In this document: positions 8,725 to 17,861 of the stretch, in pieces
Numbering within the stretch: position 1 is the stretch's first letter
Layout of the letters: each line of letters starts with the position of its first letter
Source: an uncultured Eubacteriaceae bacterium
GTDB taxonomy: Bacteria; Bacillota; Clostridia; Lachnospirales; CAG-274
Length of the DNA: 64,000 bases
Assembly (NCBI GenBank): GCA_947167715.1
Contig: CAMVJD010000003.1
Coordinates: 1-64,000, forward strand
Direction of reading: 5' to 3'
Made by a program: the position numbers and the translations under genes
Notes under the pieces: model-generated
Databases searched by the model: none
Seen by the model: the letters and a program-made list of their open reading frames with translations, nothing else
Told to the model about the DNA's origin: nothing

Positions 8725-10123
8725 TTTTCAAACGAATAAGAGGCTCGTCAAATCGGCCTTTCCTTAAAAGACAGTAGGCCTTGCCCTTTTCGTGCTTAAG
8801 GAAATGCGCCAATACATGAATACCCATAAATCCCGTTGCTCCCGTCAGCATAATATTCCCGACAGGCCGTGTTTTGCCCTCCATAAGACTTAAAACAACA
8901 GTTTTTACCGACTCCGCAAGTGTACGCATATAAGATTCTGTGTAAATGGCATTGTTGTAGCGTATGGTAACCGCGATTTGGCCGTTTTTATCTTCAATGG
9001 CGATCGTCACCTTAAATTTGGGCGCTTCAAGCTTAAGATACTCTGTTTTGTATGCGGCTTCACCTATGCTGTTTTTTGAACCGCTTACACCAAGCTGACA
9101 CTCATACATTATTTCCGTGCGATAGCCGTATTTGTCTGCAAGCTGAATAAACGGATAGGTCTCGTTTTCCATACCGCCGAGCATTGAGGCATTTGCCGCC
9201 TTTAAAAGCTCGTCCGAGGTCATTTTTTTGTTAAAATTGATATGGAGCGGCAGTGTATGTACAAACATACCTACGGTATGGCGTGTCCGGCTGCTGACTC
9301 TTCCACTTGAAATGGTGGAGATATACACATTTTTGTTGTTTGCAAAGCGCGATACGGTATAAAATGCCGCAGCAAGAAACAGGCTTGCGGGAGTGATTGC
9401 TTTTTCTTGGCAAAAACTCTTTACACGCCCTTTTTCAAGCATTACGTCAACTATGCCTATCCGTCCCTCTTCAATTCTTCCGCTTTTATCCGCAGGTATC
9501 TCCGCCGCGGTCTCAAATTCGCTCATCATATCCGTGAAGTATTGCTCGGAAATTTGATATTCATTGCTTTCTTTGTACTCGCTTTCGCCGAGTGCATAAT
9601 CAAAATAATTTAATTCCTCAACCTCCGTATTCTCTCCGCTGTATGCCTTGGAAACAGTATCCATAAACAAACCTCGCGAAAGACCGTCAAATATGATATG
9701 GTGAAGATCCGAAAGAAGATAGGTCTTTTTGTCCGTTATTATTATTTCAAAACGATACAGTATATCCTTATGCAGATCAAACGGTCTTACAAATTTCTTC
9801 TTTCGCTCTTCAAATTCGGTTTCCGTCATTTCGCTTACGGGTATTTCGCAGCCGTATTTTTCTTCAACAAAGGTTGCAAACGAAATTGCCGTAAGTGACG
9901 TCATTCCGAGATTCATAAGATTTATCCCAATCTCGTCGATAGGCGAGCCTATTGCCTTTTCCGCGAGCTGACAGATATCACGTTCAAACGCCGTTAATTG
10001 ATGCGGCGTTGACGGGCCCTCGGCCTTTTCGGCAATAATAGGGTCGGGCAGATTTTTCATATCTTTTTTTCCGTTGAATGTATGCGGCATTTCTTCAAGC
10101 TGCATATACGCGGTCGGCACCAT
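8675..10123 (-). pseudogene. NRPS remnant: carrier (T) - condensation (C2) - start of reductase
   Basis: In reading order: the end of an adenylation domain (MVPTAYMQLEEMPHTFNGK), a carrier domain with the pantetheine-site serine in LGMTSLT, then a jump into the middle of a second condensation domain. The jump (EMTETEFEERKKKFVRPFDL) skips that domain's N-terminus. The C domain keeps an intact HHIIFDG active-site motif. It then joins directly to the NAD-binding start of a reductase (MLTGATGFMG), which implies loss of a second A-T module. The frame ends in non-homologous residues after RLKN. The 482 codons are open but the domains are incomplete, so it is a mosaic of internal deletions. Confidence 0.75.
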
Positions 10124-10159
10124 ATAATGTGTAAGCTTTGATGCGGCGTGGTTTTTAAC

Positions 10160-10380
10160 AAACTAAATAAGTCCCCCGCTTTTAAAGCGGGGGTGCTTAC
10201 TTAAAATTCAGTGGGAGTCCAAGCTCCCACTGAATTTGGAATTGCTTGCAATTCCGTTGGTTATGAGTTATGGCGTAACACGCCAAAGGCGTGTATAGCC
10301 TACAGAGGATGAGCCTGTACGCGCTTGTCGCGCGTTTCGGCTTATGAAGCAGAAATTTATTTCTGCGGAATACGAATATC
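10160..10380 (-). repeat. Hairpin-array insertion (IS200/IS605-type end, MITE/PATE or omegaRNA-like) inside the NRPS gene
   Basis: Six perfect hairpins occur in 200 bases: 10173-10193 (10-bp stem, CCCCCGCTTT), 10204-10237 (14-bp stem AAATTCAGTGGGAG, 6-nt loop), 10238-10255 (GGAATTGC), 10278-10294 (ACACGCC), 10319-10335 (ACGCGC) and 10349-10366 (GCAGAAA). It carries no protein. Flanking codons are parts of one adenylation domain (ends ..DKQIDIEK; resumes VKNHAASKLTHYMVP), so this is an insertion that splits the gene. The closing GC hairpin before ACTTATTTAG on the minus strand resembles right ends of IS605-family elements, whose transcripts form TnpB guide RNAs. Strand is assigned on that resemblance. 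Confidence 0.65.
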
Positions 10381-11719
10381 ATTGACGCTTTTCGATATCT
10401 ATTTGCTTATCGGCCGTAAAATATGCCGCTATATGCTCTGTATTATTTATTGTTTTAACGGCGACGGCAGCCTCCTTGATACCGTCAAAGCTTCCAATAA
10501 CGTTTTCTATCTCGCCAAGCTCTATACGCAGTCCTCGCAGCTTTATCTGGCTGTCAAGTCTGCCGATTATCAAAACACGGCCCTCATTATCCCATTTGGC
10601 CAGATCCCCTGTGCGATACATTCGTTCGCCGTTATAGGTGACAAACAGTTCCGCCGTCTTTTTCTCCGGATTTCTGTATCCCTTTCCGACAACTATTCCG
10701 CCGACATACAACTCATCCGCAACTCCAAAGGGCGCTATATCTCCGAATTTATCGACTATATACTCCTTGTAATTAAGAAGCGGCCTGCCTACCGTTACAT
10801 ATTCCGCACTTGTAAGATCCCCTACGTTGCAGGAGACGGTTATTTCGGTAGGACCGTAAGTGTTGAGCAGCCGTGCATTCGGGGCTATTTCTTTTATTTT
10901 GTCACGAAGAGAAATAGGGTATAACTCGCCGCCCGCCATTATACATTTGCAATATTTCAATCTTTCGCAAAATGCAGCGTTATATAAATACTGCTGAAGC
11001 CTTGACGGGGTGGCATTTATGCAATCAACATTATACTTTTCCATCAAACGCGCCAATGCTCTTGGGTCGTTCATATCGCTGTCGGAGGAAAAAACCAGCG
11101 TTTTACCGTTGCAAAGCGACGCTGTGTGTTCCCTGAACGACATATCAAACGATACTGTGGTTATCGACAGATATGTATTGACAAGGTCGTGAACGGACTT
11201 CATATGTATATTGGCGGGATGAGGCCGGAGATAATTACATATACCCTCGTGTTTAAGCATTACACCCTTCGGCACACCGGTCGAACCCGATGTGTATATC
11301 ATATACGCAAGAGAATCGCCCGTTATCTCCACATTGTTTGCATCCGACGGACGCATATTGGTGGGAACGCCTATAACGACCTCCTCCGATGATGTATATT
11401 TTCCGAGAACCATTGAAATTGCCGAAAAAAACAGTTCAAATTTGGTGATATCGAGCTTTTTTGCGGTATCTTCCGGCTTTTTCAGCTCCGAAGCATCGTA
11501 TTTATCGGTTATTATGCTGTCTGATACGGGGTGTATCTCCGGTCGCTTGCCTTTTATCGGCATTTCGCAAACAGGCACTCCGTTTTCAAATAACTTGCGA
11601 TAATATGCAAGCCCGTTTTCTTTGTCGATTTTTCTATCCCAAATATCCGAAAGATCGTATTTTGGCGGCTCTATTGCTTCATTGCATAAAGCCTTGTTAA
11701 ATTCAACGAAAAATGTCCT
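10379..11719 (-). pseudogene. NRPS remnant: condensation (C1) fused by deletion to adenylation (A1)
   Basis: The frame starts inside a condensation domain (RTFFVEFNKALCNEA) and continues to VVIGVPTNMRPSDA. It then jumps in frame to the A3 core of an adenylation domain (YTSGSTGVPKGV). Later adenylation cores are present: NTYGPTE (A5), YRTGDLAKW (A7) and the Arg-rich A8 around GRLDSQIKLRGLRIELG. The end of C1 and the N-terminal part of A1, including the A1-A2 cores and part of the substrate pocket, are deleted. The frame is cut by the hairpin-array insertion at its 3' end. Adenylation selectivity therefore cannot be read. Confidence 0.75.
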
Positions 11720-12152
11720 TGCGGGAGCCCCCGTCAAATGTAATATGATGTGTTGCCAAGTGCAGTATAACAAAGCCGTCTGCCGCGGTATATACCGTCG
11801 GGCGTACGGGTATATCCTTTTCAAGGTCAAAGGGTATCGCATATTTCTCGGCGATAGCTATTGCTTTTGCACGGTCTGCCGCGGTCTTTTCGTCTATTGC
11901 GGGCAAATTTTCCGAAATTATACGCACGGGTCTCCCGTCCCGCTCACCGTAATACGAATGAAAGACCTCGTGTGCGGCAAAAACTTTGGTTATTGCTGCC
12001 TTAACTTCTTCTGAAGATGCGCCCTCAATAATAAGCAAAATATTCAAATTATACTCCGTTGACTGCGGATCCAGCTTTTGCGATATATACATTCCTCTCT
12101 CATATGCCGTAAGCGGATATACTTTATCGGATCTTTGAATGTTCGTTTCCAT
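11703..12152 (-). pseudogene. NRPS remnant: start of first condensation domain
   Basis: Begins METNIQRSDKVYPLTAYERG, a normal start of an NRPS beginning with a C domain, and keeps the active-site motif HHITFDG. A one-base shift in a run of five G (around 11731) throws it out of frame eight codons later; the same domain continues in the frame ending at 10379. No strong ribosome site is visible. If assembled, the gene is C-A-T-C-(A-T lost)-R, the architecture of gut Clostridia NRPSs that make dipeptide aldehydes/pyrazinones. Confidence 0.7.
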
Positions 12153-12496
12153 TTTTGATTTGTATGACAAAGGATATGATCTTTGCACATACTCTCATTT
12201 CCCTCATATTTTATACTCCAACTTTTGTCGTTTCAAGGTTATATTTTATCCTCCGAATACAGCTTTAATTTACCTTACAGGATACCATAATATACACCGT
12301 CAAACAATATCCCGTGATGTAGAATTTATGCGAATAAGATTGGATATATTTACCTATATTCCACTTTCTCCCTTTGCAAACAATAGCATGGATCTTGCAC
12401 CGTTTACAAAACCAAAAATCGGTAACGAAAATTTTGCCCCGATCAAATTGCACAAAAATTGTTGAAAATGTATAAAATCCCGCAATAAACTAATAA
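12153..12496. other. Gene-poor stretch upstream of the NRPS remnant
   Basis: About 340 AT-rich bases between the start of the leftward NRPS remnant and the hairpin before the AbrB-like gene. No convincing gene or promoter was found. It presumably held the control region of the NRPS gene. Confidence 0.4.
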
Positions 12497-12535
12497 TACA
12501 AGTAAAGCATCAACAGCTTTGCTTGTATTTTTTTT
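12497..12535 (+). terminator. Terminator or attenuator hairpin before the AbrB-like gene
   Basis: TACAAGTAAAGC (12497-12508) pairs with GCTTTGCTTGTA (12516-12527) with one G-T pair, and is followed by an eight-T run. It ends only 20 bases before the AbrB-like start, so it is either the end of a lost upstream gene or a leader attenuator. Confidence 0.6.
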
Positions 12536-12554
12536 ATTTAAGGAGGACACGCTT

Positions 12555-12758
12555 GTGAAAGCAACAGGAATAGTAAGACGAATAGACGATCTCGGACGAA
12601 TAGTCATCCCCAAGGAAATAAGACGTACCCTGCGTATACGCGAGGGCGACCCGCTGCTGATAACATTGACACAGTCCTCAAATGACGATAATAAGCGGGA
12701 TAGAGAGGTGCTGTTTGCTGAAATTCTAAATAAATTGGGGGATAAATGGAAATTATAA
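12555..12758 (+). CDS. Truncated AbrB/SpoVT-family DNA-binding protein
   Basis: The GTG at 12555 is the start, with AGGAGG at 12541-12546. Residues 1-33 (KATGIVRRIDDLGRIVIPKE and on to IREGDPL) are a swapped-hairpin AbrB domain as in SpoVT and AbrB transition-state regulators, which dimerise and bind promoter DNA. After residue 35 the usual strand (EIFTD..) is replaced by an unrelated tail ending ILNKLGDKWKL. The 67-residue length is short for the family. The gene looks like an AbrB start fused to other coding sequence by deletion. DNA binding may be lost because the second half of the beta-hairpin barrel is missing. Confidence 0.65.
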   Translation: MKATGIVRRIDDLGRIVIPKEIRRTLRIREGDPLLITLTQSSNDDNKRDREVLFAEILNKLGDKWKL

Positions 12759-12854
12759 ATATAAAATTTGCGATTACATATAAATTTTAATTAAATTTGG
12801 CACATATATCTTTCTTGTTTGTGCACATAAAAAACGCAATACTGCAAATAGATA

Positions 12855-12892
12855 AGGGAGCAAAAAGCATTTGTTTTTGCTATTTGCTCCCT
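12855..12892 (-). terminator. Bidirectional hairpin at the end of the leftward locus
   Basis: AGGGAGCAAA (12855-12864) pairs with TTTGCTCCCT (12883-12892), extended by AGCA/TGCT inside. It lies about 55 bases after the rfbA stop. No long T-run follows on either strand, but the stem is strong, and it is the only candidate terminator for the 20-kb leftward operon. Confidence 0.5.
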
Positions 12893-12946
12893 CCGTCTTG
12901 AACGTAAATTTTGAATGTATACTTGACTGAATATGTGCAATGAGGT

Positions 12947-13843
12947 TCAATGCAGTACATCCACATATTTCCCATCAATTACATCTTTCAAATACTGTCC
13001 GTACTGGTTTTTCATCATATCCTTGCAGTTTTCAAGTACCTCATCTGCACTAATCCAGCCGTTAAGATACGCTATCTCCTCAAGACAAGCCAATTTTCTA
13101 TGCTGATGCTGTTCTATTGTCTTTACAAAGTTAGATGCATCAACAAGGCTTTCGTGTGTACCTGTATCAAGCCATGTAAAGCCCTGACCTAATAATTCGA
13201 CATTCAACTCACCTTTTTCAAGATAGAGTCTATTGAGGTCGGTTATTTCAAGTTCTCCTCTTGCTGATGGCTTTAAGTTCTTTGCAAGGTTAACAACTCT
13301 ATTGTCATAGAAATATAAGCCGGTTACACAATAGTTGCTCTTCGGCTTTTCGGGTTTCTCCTCTATACTTATAGCTTTGCCGTTTTCGTCAAACTCAACG
13401 ATACCGAATCGTTCTGGATCATCAACATAGTAACCGAATACGGTTGCACCCTTGCCTGATTCGGCATTTTCAACGGCTGTTTTAAGTCTCATTTTAAGAC
13501 CATGACCCGAAAAAATATTGTCTCCAAGCACCATTGCTGCTGTATCGTCGCCAATAAATTCTTCACCAATAATAAATGCCTGCGCAAGTCCATCTGGACT
13601 AGGCTGAACAGCATAACTAAGGCTTATTCCAAACTGCGAGCCGTTACCTAAAAGAGCCTCAAATCTCGGCGTATCCTGTGGAGTTGAAATAATAAGTATG
13701 TCCTTTATTCCTGCCATCATAAGAACAGACAAAGGATAATAGATCATCGGTTTGTCATATATAGGCAGAAGCTGCTTTGATGTTACCTTTGTAAGTGGAT
13801 AAAGACGTGTGCCCGAACCGCCTGCTAAAACTATGCCTTTCAT
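12947..13843 (-). CDS. rfbA: Glucose-1-phosphate thymidylyltransferase
   Basis: RmlA makes dTDP-glucose from glucose 1-phosphate and dTTP, the first step to dTDP-rhamnose and other dTDP-deoxysugars. The start is the ATG at 13843 (MKGIVLAGG), because AAGGGGGG lies just upstream; the longer frame overlaps rfbC. Motifs are [11 protein letters not shown] (nucleotide-binding loop), [16 protein letters not shown], and GDNIFSGHG near residue 110. The 298 residues are standard. It is the last gene of the leftward locus, 13 bases after rfbC. No rfbB or rfbD lies in the window, so later steps must be encoded elsewhere. Confidence 0.94.
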   Translation of the reverse strand: MKGIVLAGGSGTRLYPLTKVTSKQLLPIYDKPMIYYPLSVLMMAGIKDILIISTPQDTPRFEALLGNGSQFGISLSYAVQPSPDGLAQAFIIGEEFIGDDTAAMVLGDNIFSGHGLKMRLKTAVENAESGKGATVFGYYVDDPERFGIVEFDENGKAISIEEKPEKPKSNYCVTGLYFYDNRVVNLAKNLKPSARGELEITDLNRLYLEKGELNVELLGQGFTWLDTGTHESLVDASNFVKTIEQHQHRKLACLEEIAYLNGWISADEVLENCKDMMKNQYGQYLKDVIDGKYVDVLH

Positions 13844-13856
13844 ATGCCAGCCCCCC

Positions 13857-14411
13857 TTAAAACTTAAATGTTTCTTTAATGCCTTTCCAAAGCTTGTCCT
13901 TCTCGGAAAGGATAGGTTCCATGCCATCGGGTATAGGCCAATCAATACCTATATCGGGGTCATTCCAAAGAACACCGCCCTCATCACCGGGATGATAGAA
14001 GTCGGTACACTTGTAAACAAACTCTGCTTCATCGCTTAACACTACAAAACCGTGCGCGAATCCTTCGGAAATGTAAAATTGCTTTTTGTTTTCGGCACTT
14101 AATTCAACACCGAACCACTTGCCGTATGTCTTTGAGTTAGCTCTCAAATCCACAGCCACATCAAAAACCGCACCTCTTACAACACGAACAAGCTTGCCCT
14201 GCGGAAATTCTTTCTGAAAATGAAGTCCTCGCAAAACACCCTTAGTACTCATGGACTGGTTGTCCTGTACAAAAACCATATCAAGACCTTCCTCATGAAA
14301 ATCATTCTGGTTGTAAGTTTCCATAAAATAGCCCCTGTTATCACCAAAAACAGACGGTTCTATAACATAAAGTCCCTCTATATCACATTTTGTAACTTTT
14401 ATCTTGCTCAT
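13857..14411 (-). CDS. rfbC: dTDP-4-dehydrorhamnose 3,5-epimerase
   Basis: RmlC epimerises C3 and C5 of dTDP-4-keto-6-deoxyglucose. The ATG at 14411 ([10 protein letters not shown]) is preferred because AAGGAG lies at the right distance; in-frame codons further upstream have none. Cupin motifs are [20 protein letters not shown] (catalytic His within RGLHFQ) and [10 protein letters not shown]. The 184 residues match the family. It overlaps no gene and precedes rfbA. As RmlB and RmlD are absent here, the pair may serve a dTDP-sugar whose dehydratase is shared with another locus. Confidence 0.93.
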   Translation of the reverse strand: MSKIKVTKCDIEGLYVIEPSVFGDNRGYFMETYNQNDFHEEGLDMVFVQDNQSMSTKGVLRGLHFQKEFPQGKLVRVVRGAVFDVAVDLRANSKTYGKWFGVELSAENKKQFYISEGFAHGFVVLSDEAEFVYKCTDFYHPGDEGGVLWNDPDIGIDWPIPDGMEPILSEKDKLWKGIKETFKF

Positions 14412-14708
14412 TGATTTATCTCCTTTAAATATCTGCCAATTACATTTTGACATATTTGAAAAACTCTCTACTATAAAATCAAGCGTATTAATCAATATTC
14501 ATACTTAACTAATTATATCCCAAATTTTGCCACATATTTTTCAGTATACTGCAAAATCTTTATAATATTATTATCATTTAAGACATACTTCCGCACAATT
14601 AGTACTATAAAATCTTTTACAAAATGCCATAGAAAGCTATCTCTCCACCAAGTTCGTTTTCGGCAAAAGTATTAATAACATTCAACTACTTATCTTGCGA
14701 ATCATTTC
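14412..14708. other. Intergenic stretch inside the leftward locus
   Basis: About 300 AT-rich bases between the phosphatase and rfbC with no open frame of note and no clear terminator. A separate promoter for rfbC-rfbA may lie here but none is convincing. Confidence 0.3.
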
Positions 14709-15182
14709 TCAACTACAACTTGTCAAATAATTAATACAATCACGAATTGCGCCCTCTCCTGCTTTAAAACTAGAAATGTAGTCAGCAAGACAAAAAACCT
14801 CAGAAATTGCATCAGATGGACATAAAACCAAGCCACCTGATTTCTTTACCGCCTCCATACAAGGAATATCAGGTAAATCATCTCCTGCATAAGCTACCGA
14901 ACTAAAATCGTCTCCAACAACTTCCCTTAGCATTTTAAGTTTGTCTTTAACCCCTTGGTACAATTCAGTTATTCCAATTTCTTTACACCTATTTTCAACA
15001 ATCTTACTACTGCGTGCAGTAATAATTATAGGAGTTATCTCATACTTAGGAAGTATGAGGAGTATGCCGCAACCATCTTTAATATTAAAGGCTTTTGCTA
15101 TTTCACCATTTTCTCCCATATAGATTTTGCCATCGGTTAATGTTCCATCAACATCCATGACAAGATATTTTATTTTACCCAT
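14709..15182 (-). CDS. KdsC-like HAD phosphatase
   Basis: The 157-residue C0-type HAD protein has the KdsC pattern: DVDGTLTDGKIY near the N-terminus (nucleophile Asp and acid/base Asp), IITARSS (motif II), and AYAGDDLPDIPCM (motif IV). The family dephosphorylates KDO-8-phosphate or sialic acid 9-phosphate and forms tetramers. It follows the ThDP enzyme by 42 bases on the same strand, and a CMP-sugar synthetase lies four genes upstream. A phosphatase for a phosphorylated ulosonic-type acid is therefore the best inference. The true substrate is not known because no KdsA or NeuB homologue is present. Confidence 0.75.
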   Translation of the reverse strand: MGKIKYLVMDVDGTLTDGKIYMGENGEIAKAFNIKDGCGILLILPKYEITPIIITARSSKIVENRCKEIGITELYQGVKDKLKMLREVVGDDFSSVAYAGDDLPDIPCMEAVKKSGGLVLCPSDAISEVFCLADYISSFKAGEGAIRDCINYLTSCS

Positions 15183-15224
15183 ATCTACACCTCACCCCAT
15201 TCTTTGATAAATTCAAATCATTTT

Positions 15225-16334
15225 TCAAGATAAGATTGTTTTTGCCTTTTCCATAACTTCATCATCTAAAAGAGGCTTCATTTCTCGCTCGTTCCAATTC
15301 ATTTTAGGCTGAAGAATTGTTGCTTCCGGCAACATAATGTTAATAAGGCATGGTTCATCATCTGTAAGCCACTTCATACAGCTATCAAGTTCTTCGTATC
15401 CGTCAAGCGTTTTTGACTTTATTCCGTACGCCTTGGCAACCTTTTCGAAATCTGGAACTGTATATCCGCCGCTTTCATCCGTAATAAGCATACGATTAGC
15501 ATACGAACCAACTTGAATTTCAACAATTTTTCCGAGTGCTTTGTTGTTTATTACAAATATCTTAATTGGCAACTTTTCACTAGCAATAGTTTGAAGTTCT
15601 TGAATATTCATCTGTAAGCCGCCGTCTCCGGTTATACAGTAAACAATTTTTTTTCCTTCAGCTAATGTCGCACCTATAGCATATGGAAGCCCGCACCCCA
15701 TGGAACCATAACTACCACCTATCAGTATTCGTCCTTTTCTTCCTTTTAATGTCAGACTTTGAGCCGACCAGCACTGAGCTTGACCAATATCAATAGCAAC
15801 AATCGGATTTTCCGGCAAAAGTGATGAAATCTTCTCAATGCACAAATTACCGAGATCTTTATCATATGGTTCTAAAAGATTCCGTGCTTCAAAGCAAGCT
15901 TTATTCCAATCTGTATATTCAGGAATATCTTCATCAATAAGTTTCTGAATAAATTCATTCGCATCAATAAGATGCTTTTCTTCATTTTCTTTAACATTTC
16001 GGCTTAACTCATACTGGTCTATATCTGCACGTATAAGAAATGCATTGGGTGCAAAAAATTCTTTCTTGTTTCCAATTTGGCGAAGCCCTAAACGCGCACC
16101 TATGCTAATAACAAGATCACACTGTTCTACTATCATATTAGCAACTCGATTGCCATAAACGCCAATGAACCCCAATTTATTTTTATCCTGTACCAAGTCC
16201 ACAGCATTCATTGTTGTTAAAATAGGGATTTTAGTTTTTTCATAGAAGGCATGAAGTTTTTCCGCACCTCCAGCTTCACGGCATCCGTTACCTACAATTA
16301 CAATCGGCTTTTTGGATGTTAAACGGAAAATCAA
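15225..16334 (-). pseudogene. ThDP-dependent (acetolactate synthase-like) enzyme, C-terminal part
   Basis: This carries the central and the cofactor-binding PP domain of a three-domain ThDP enzyme. IVIVGNGCREAGG opens the central domain. The PP domain has GSYGSMGCGLPYAIG and the diphosphate-binding GDGG..N motif (GDGGLQMNIQEL). It starts (TTG at 16334) in a frame shifted relative to the N-terminal part at 16288-16821, and together they give 546 residues where about 570 is usual, so a linker is also missing. The junction TCCAAAAAGCCGAT reads in both frames. Most likely one gene was broken by deletion between short direct repeats. The reaction (decarboxylation or acyl transfer from a 2-keto acid) is unknown. 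Confidence 0.7.
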
Positions 16335-16821
16335 TTATAACACCCCCCTTTCTTCCTATCATTGCTAAATTGTATGCTCTACTTATTATTTCCGGAAATT
16401 TTTCAGGATCTGATGGTGTTACCGATAGTTTTGTGATACTCCTCGTCATCGAAACAATATCCATCTCTTGAAATCCATTTTGTCGAATTCCTGAATACCC
16501 CTTCTGTTCATTAGTAGGAACATTTCCACAAACTCCCATAATAGGAATTCCATCGAACCATGCATCAGCTAATCCGCCAAGTGCATTAACCGCACCGGGA
16601 CCAGAAGTTGTAAAATAAACTCCAAGTTTTCCACTTACCCTTGCATAACCATTTGCCGCAAACGCGCAACCCTGCTCGTTATAACAAACGTGGGTAGTAA
16701 TTTCATCTTTTCTTTTGTAAAGTGCATCTATAAAAGGAACTATATATCCACCGGAAAAGCCGAAAACATCAGTAATACCTTTTTTTATAAGATAGTCTAC
16801 TAAATAGTCTGCACAATTCAT
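16288..16821 (-). pseudogene. ThDP-dependent (acetolactate synthase-like) enzyme, N-terminal part
   Basis: The PYR domain of a ThDP enzyme: MNCADYLVDYLIKKGITDVF, then HVCYNEQGCAFAANGYAR with the catalytic Glu that activates ThDP, then TTSGPGAVNALGGLADAW. It ends VIIDFPFNIQ followed by a short out-of-family tail and stop. Its ATG overlaps the stop of the aldolase gene by one base (TAATG), so it is translationally coupled. The split from the C-terminal part makes the enzyme probably inactive, unless the two halves assemble in trans or the frame is restored by phase variation. Confidence 0.7.
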
Positions 16822-17861
16822 TATTTACTCTCTCTTTCTTTCGTATAAGTATCATATGCTGCCTGCAAATTAGTAAAATCAGTTTTGCTATATCCCGTTC
16901 CATACCTTGTCCTTTGCGAAACAGGCATAGACTTAATCACTTCATACATTCCTCTTGCTGTACAATCAGTATTATTTTGTAAATAATATACGTTATCTAC
17001 ATGAGCATGCTCAGTGCCACAAACAAACATAGGTAAATCATATCCCCAGCAAATATTCTTTCTTAAGGGCTCTATAAATGCTTGAATGGTATCAAGAAGA
17101 ATCTGTATATTGTAATTTGCACCATGATGTTTATTTAAATAACTTGCAAGAAGCTCTGTGCTTGCATTACCTGCGCCGCGTCCCATTCCCAAAAGTGAGC
17201 CGTCAACAATAACATCTCGACCAGTATTTTCTGCCAACATAATCATAGTCTCAGCAAGAGCCGTTGATAATCCAAGATTATCATGACTATGCAGGCCTAT
17301 TGCAATATTCGGGTCAAGCAAAGCATCCATTTGTTTAAAAATATGGCGGAGATCCTCTAAATACATAGCACCAAATGTATCAACAATTGACATAGACCCA
17401 GGTTTTACTTTATTTACTTTTTCAATAAGTCCAGCTCTTTCCTTATCTGTATAACTAACTGCATCCATAGGGTTGAACTGAACTATATAGCCCTTATCTT
17501 GTGCCTTACGACAAAAATCTATGGATTCATCAATTTCATGTTTAGCAAAAGATATACGCAACCATTTAAAGCTATTACCATCATAACTATCTAAATTATG
17601 CGGACTATACCTACTATTGTCACAAAATCCCAAGAACTGCGTACGTCCTTTATTCTCAGGAAGGTATTTCCTTGCATCTACAGAGTTTGCGTATACCAAT
17701 GTCTCACCTGTTGTTTTCGTTTGTAAGAAACCAGTCTCCACAAAATCAATGCCTGCATCGGCAAGTCCTTTCATAATTCCTCTTACAAATTCGGGATCTG
17801 AATTTTTATTGAGGAGGTATCCTCCATCCCTAATAGTACAATCAGTTATTCGAACCGCCAT
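16821..17861 (-). CDS. DRE-TIM aldolase (HMG-CoA lyase-like / 4-hydroxy-2-oxovalerate aldolase-like)
   Basis: A 346-residue TIM-barrel metal enzyme. The superfamily signature is DCTIRDGGYLLN near residue 7 (metal Asp and catalytic Arg), and the divalent-metal HxH occurs in GLHSHDNLG. GMGRGAGNASTE in the second half recalls DmpG-type aldolases. Such enzymes join or split pyruvate and an aldehyde, or use acyl-CoA. It overlaps the CMP-sugar synthetase gene by 20 bases and abuts the ThDP gene, so all three act together. In this setting it may build a 2-keto acid sugar in place of NeuB/KdsA, an inference from context only. Confidence 0.75.
   Translation of the reverse strand: MAVRITDCTIRDGGYLLNKNSDPEFVRGIMKGLADAGIDFVETGFLQTKTTGETLVYANSVDARKYLPENKGRTQFLGFCDNSRYSPHNLDSYDGNSFKWLRISFAKHEIDESIDFCRKAQDKGYIVQFNPMDAVSYTDKERAGLIEKVNKVKPGSMSIVDTFGAMYLEDLRHIFKQMDALLDPNIAIGLHSHDNLGLSTALAETMIMLAENTGRDVIVDGSLLGMGRGAGNASTELLASYLNKHHGANYNIQILLDTIQAFIEPLRKNICWGYDLPMFVCGTEHAHVDNVYYLQNNTDCTARGMYEVIKSMPVSQRTRYGTGYSKTDFTNLQAAYDTYTKERESK

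Noticed and set aside
10325-10924. Plus-strand frame of 199 codons across the adenylation fragment.
   Set aside because: The opposite strand carries clear adenylation motifs; this is its shadow.
16280-16340. Programmed frameshifting to join the two halves of the ThDP enzyme.
   Set aside because: The needed shift is +1, no typical slippery site or stimulator is present, and linker residues are missing, which suits a deletion better.
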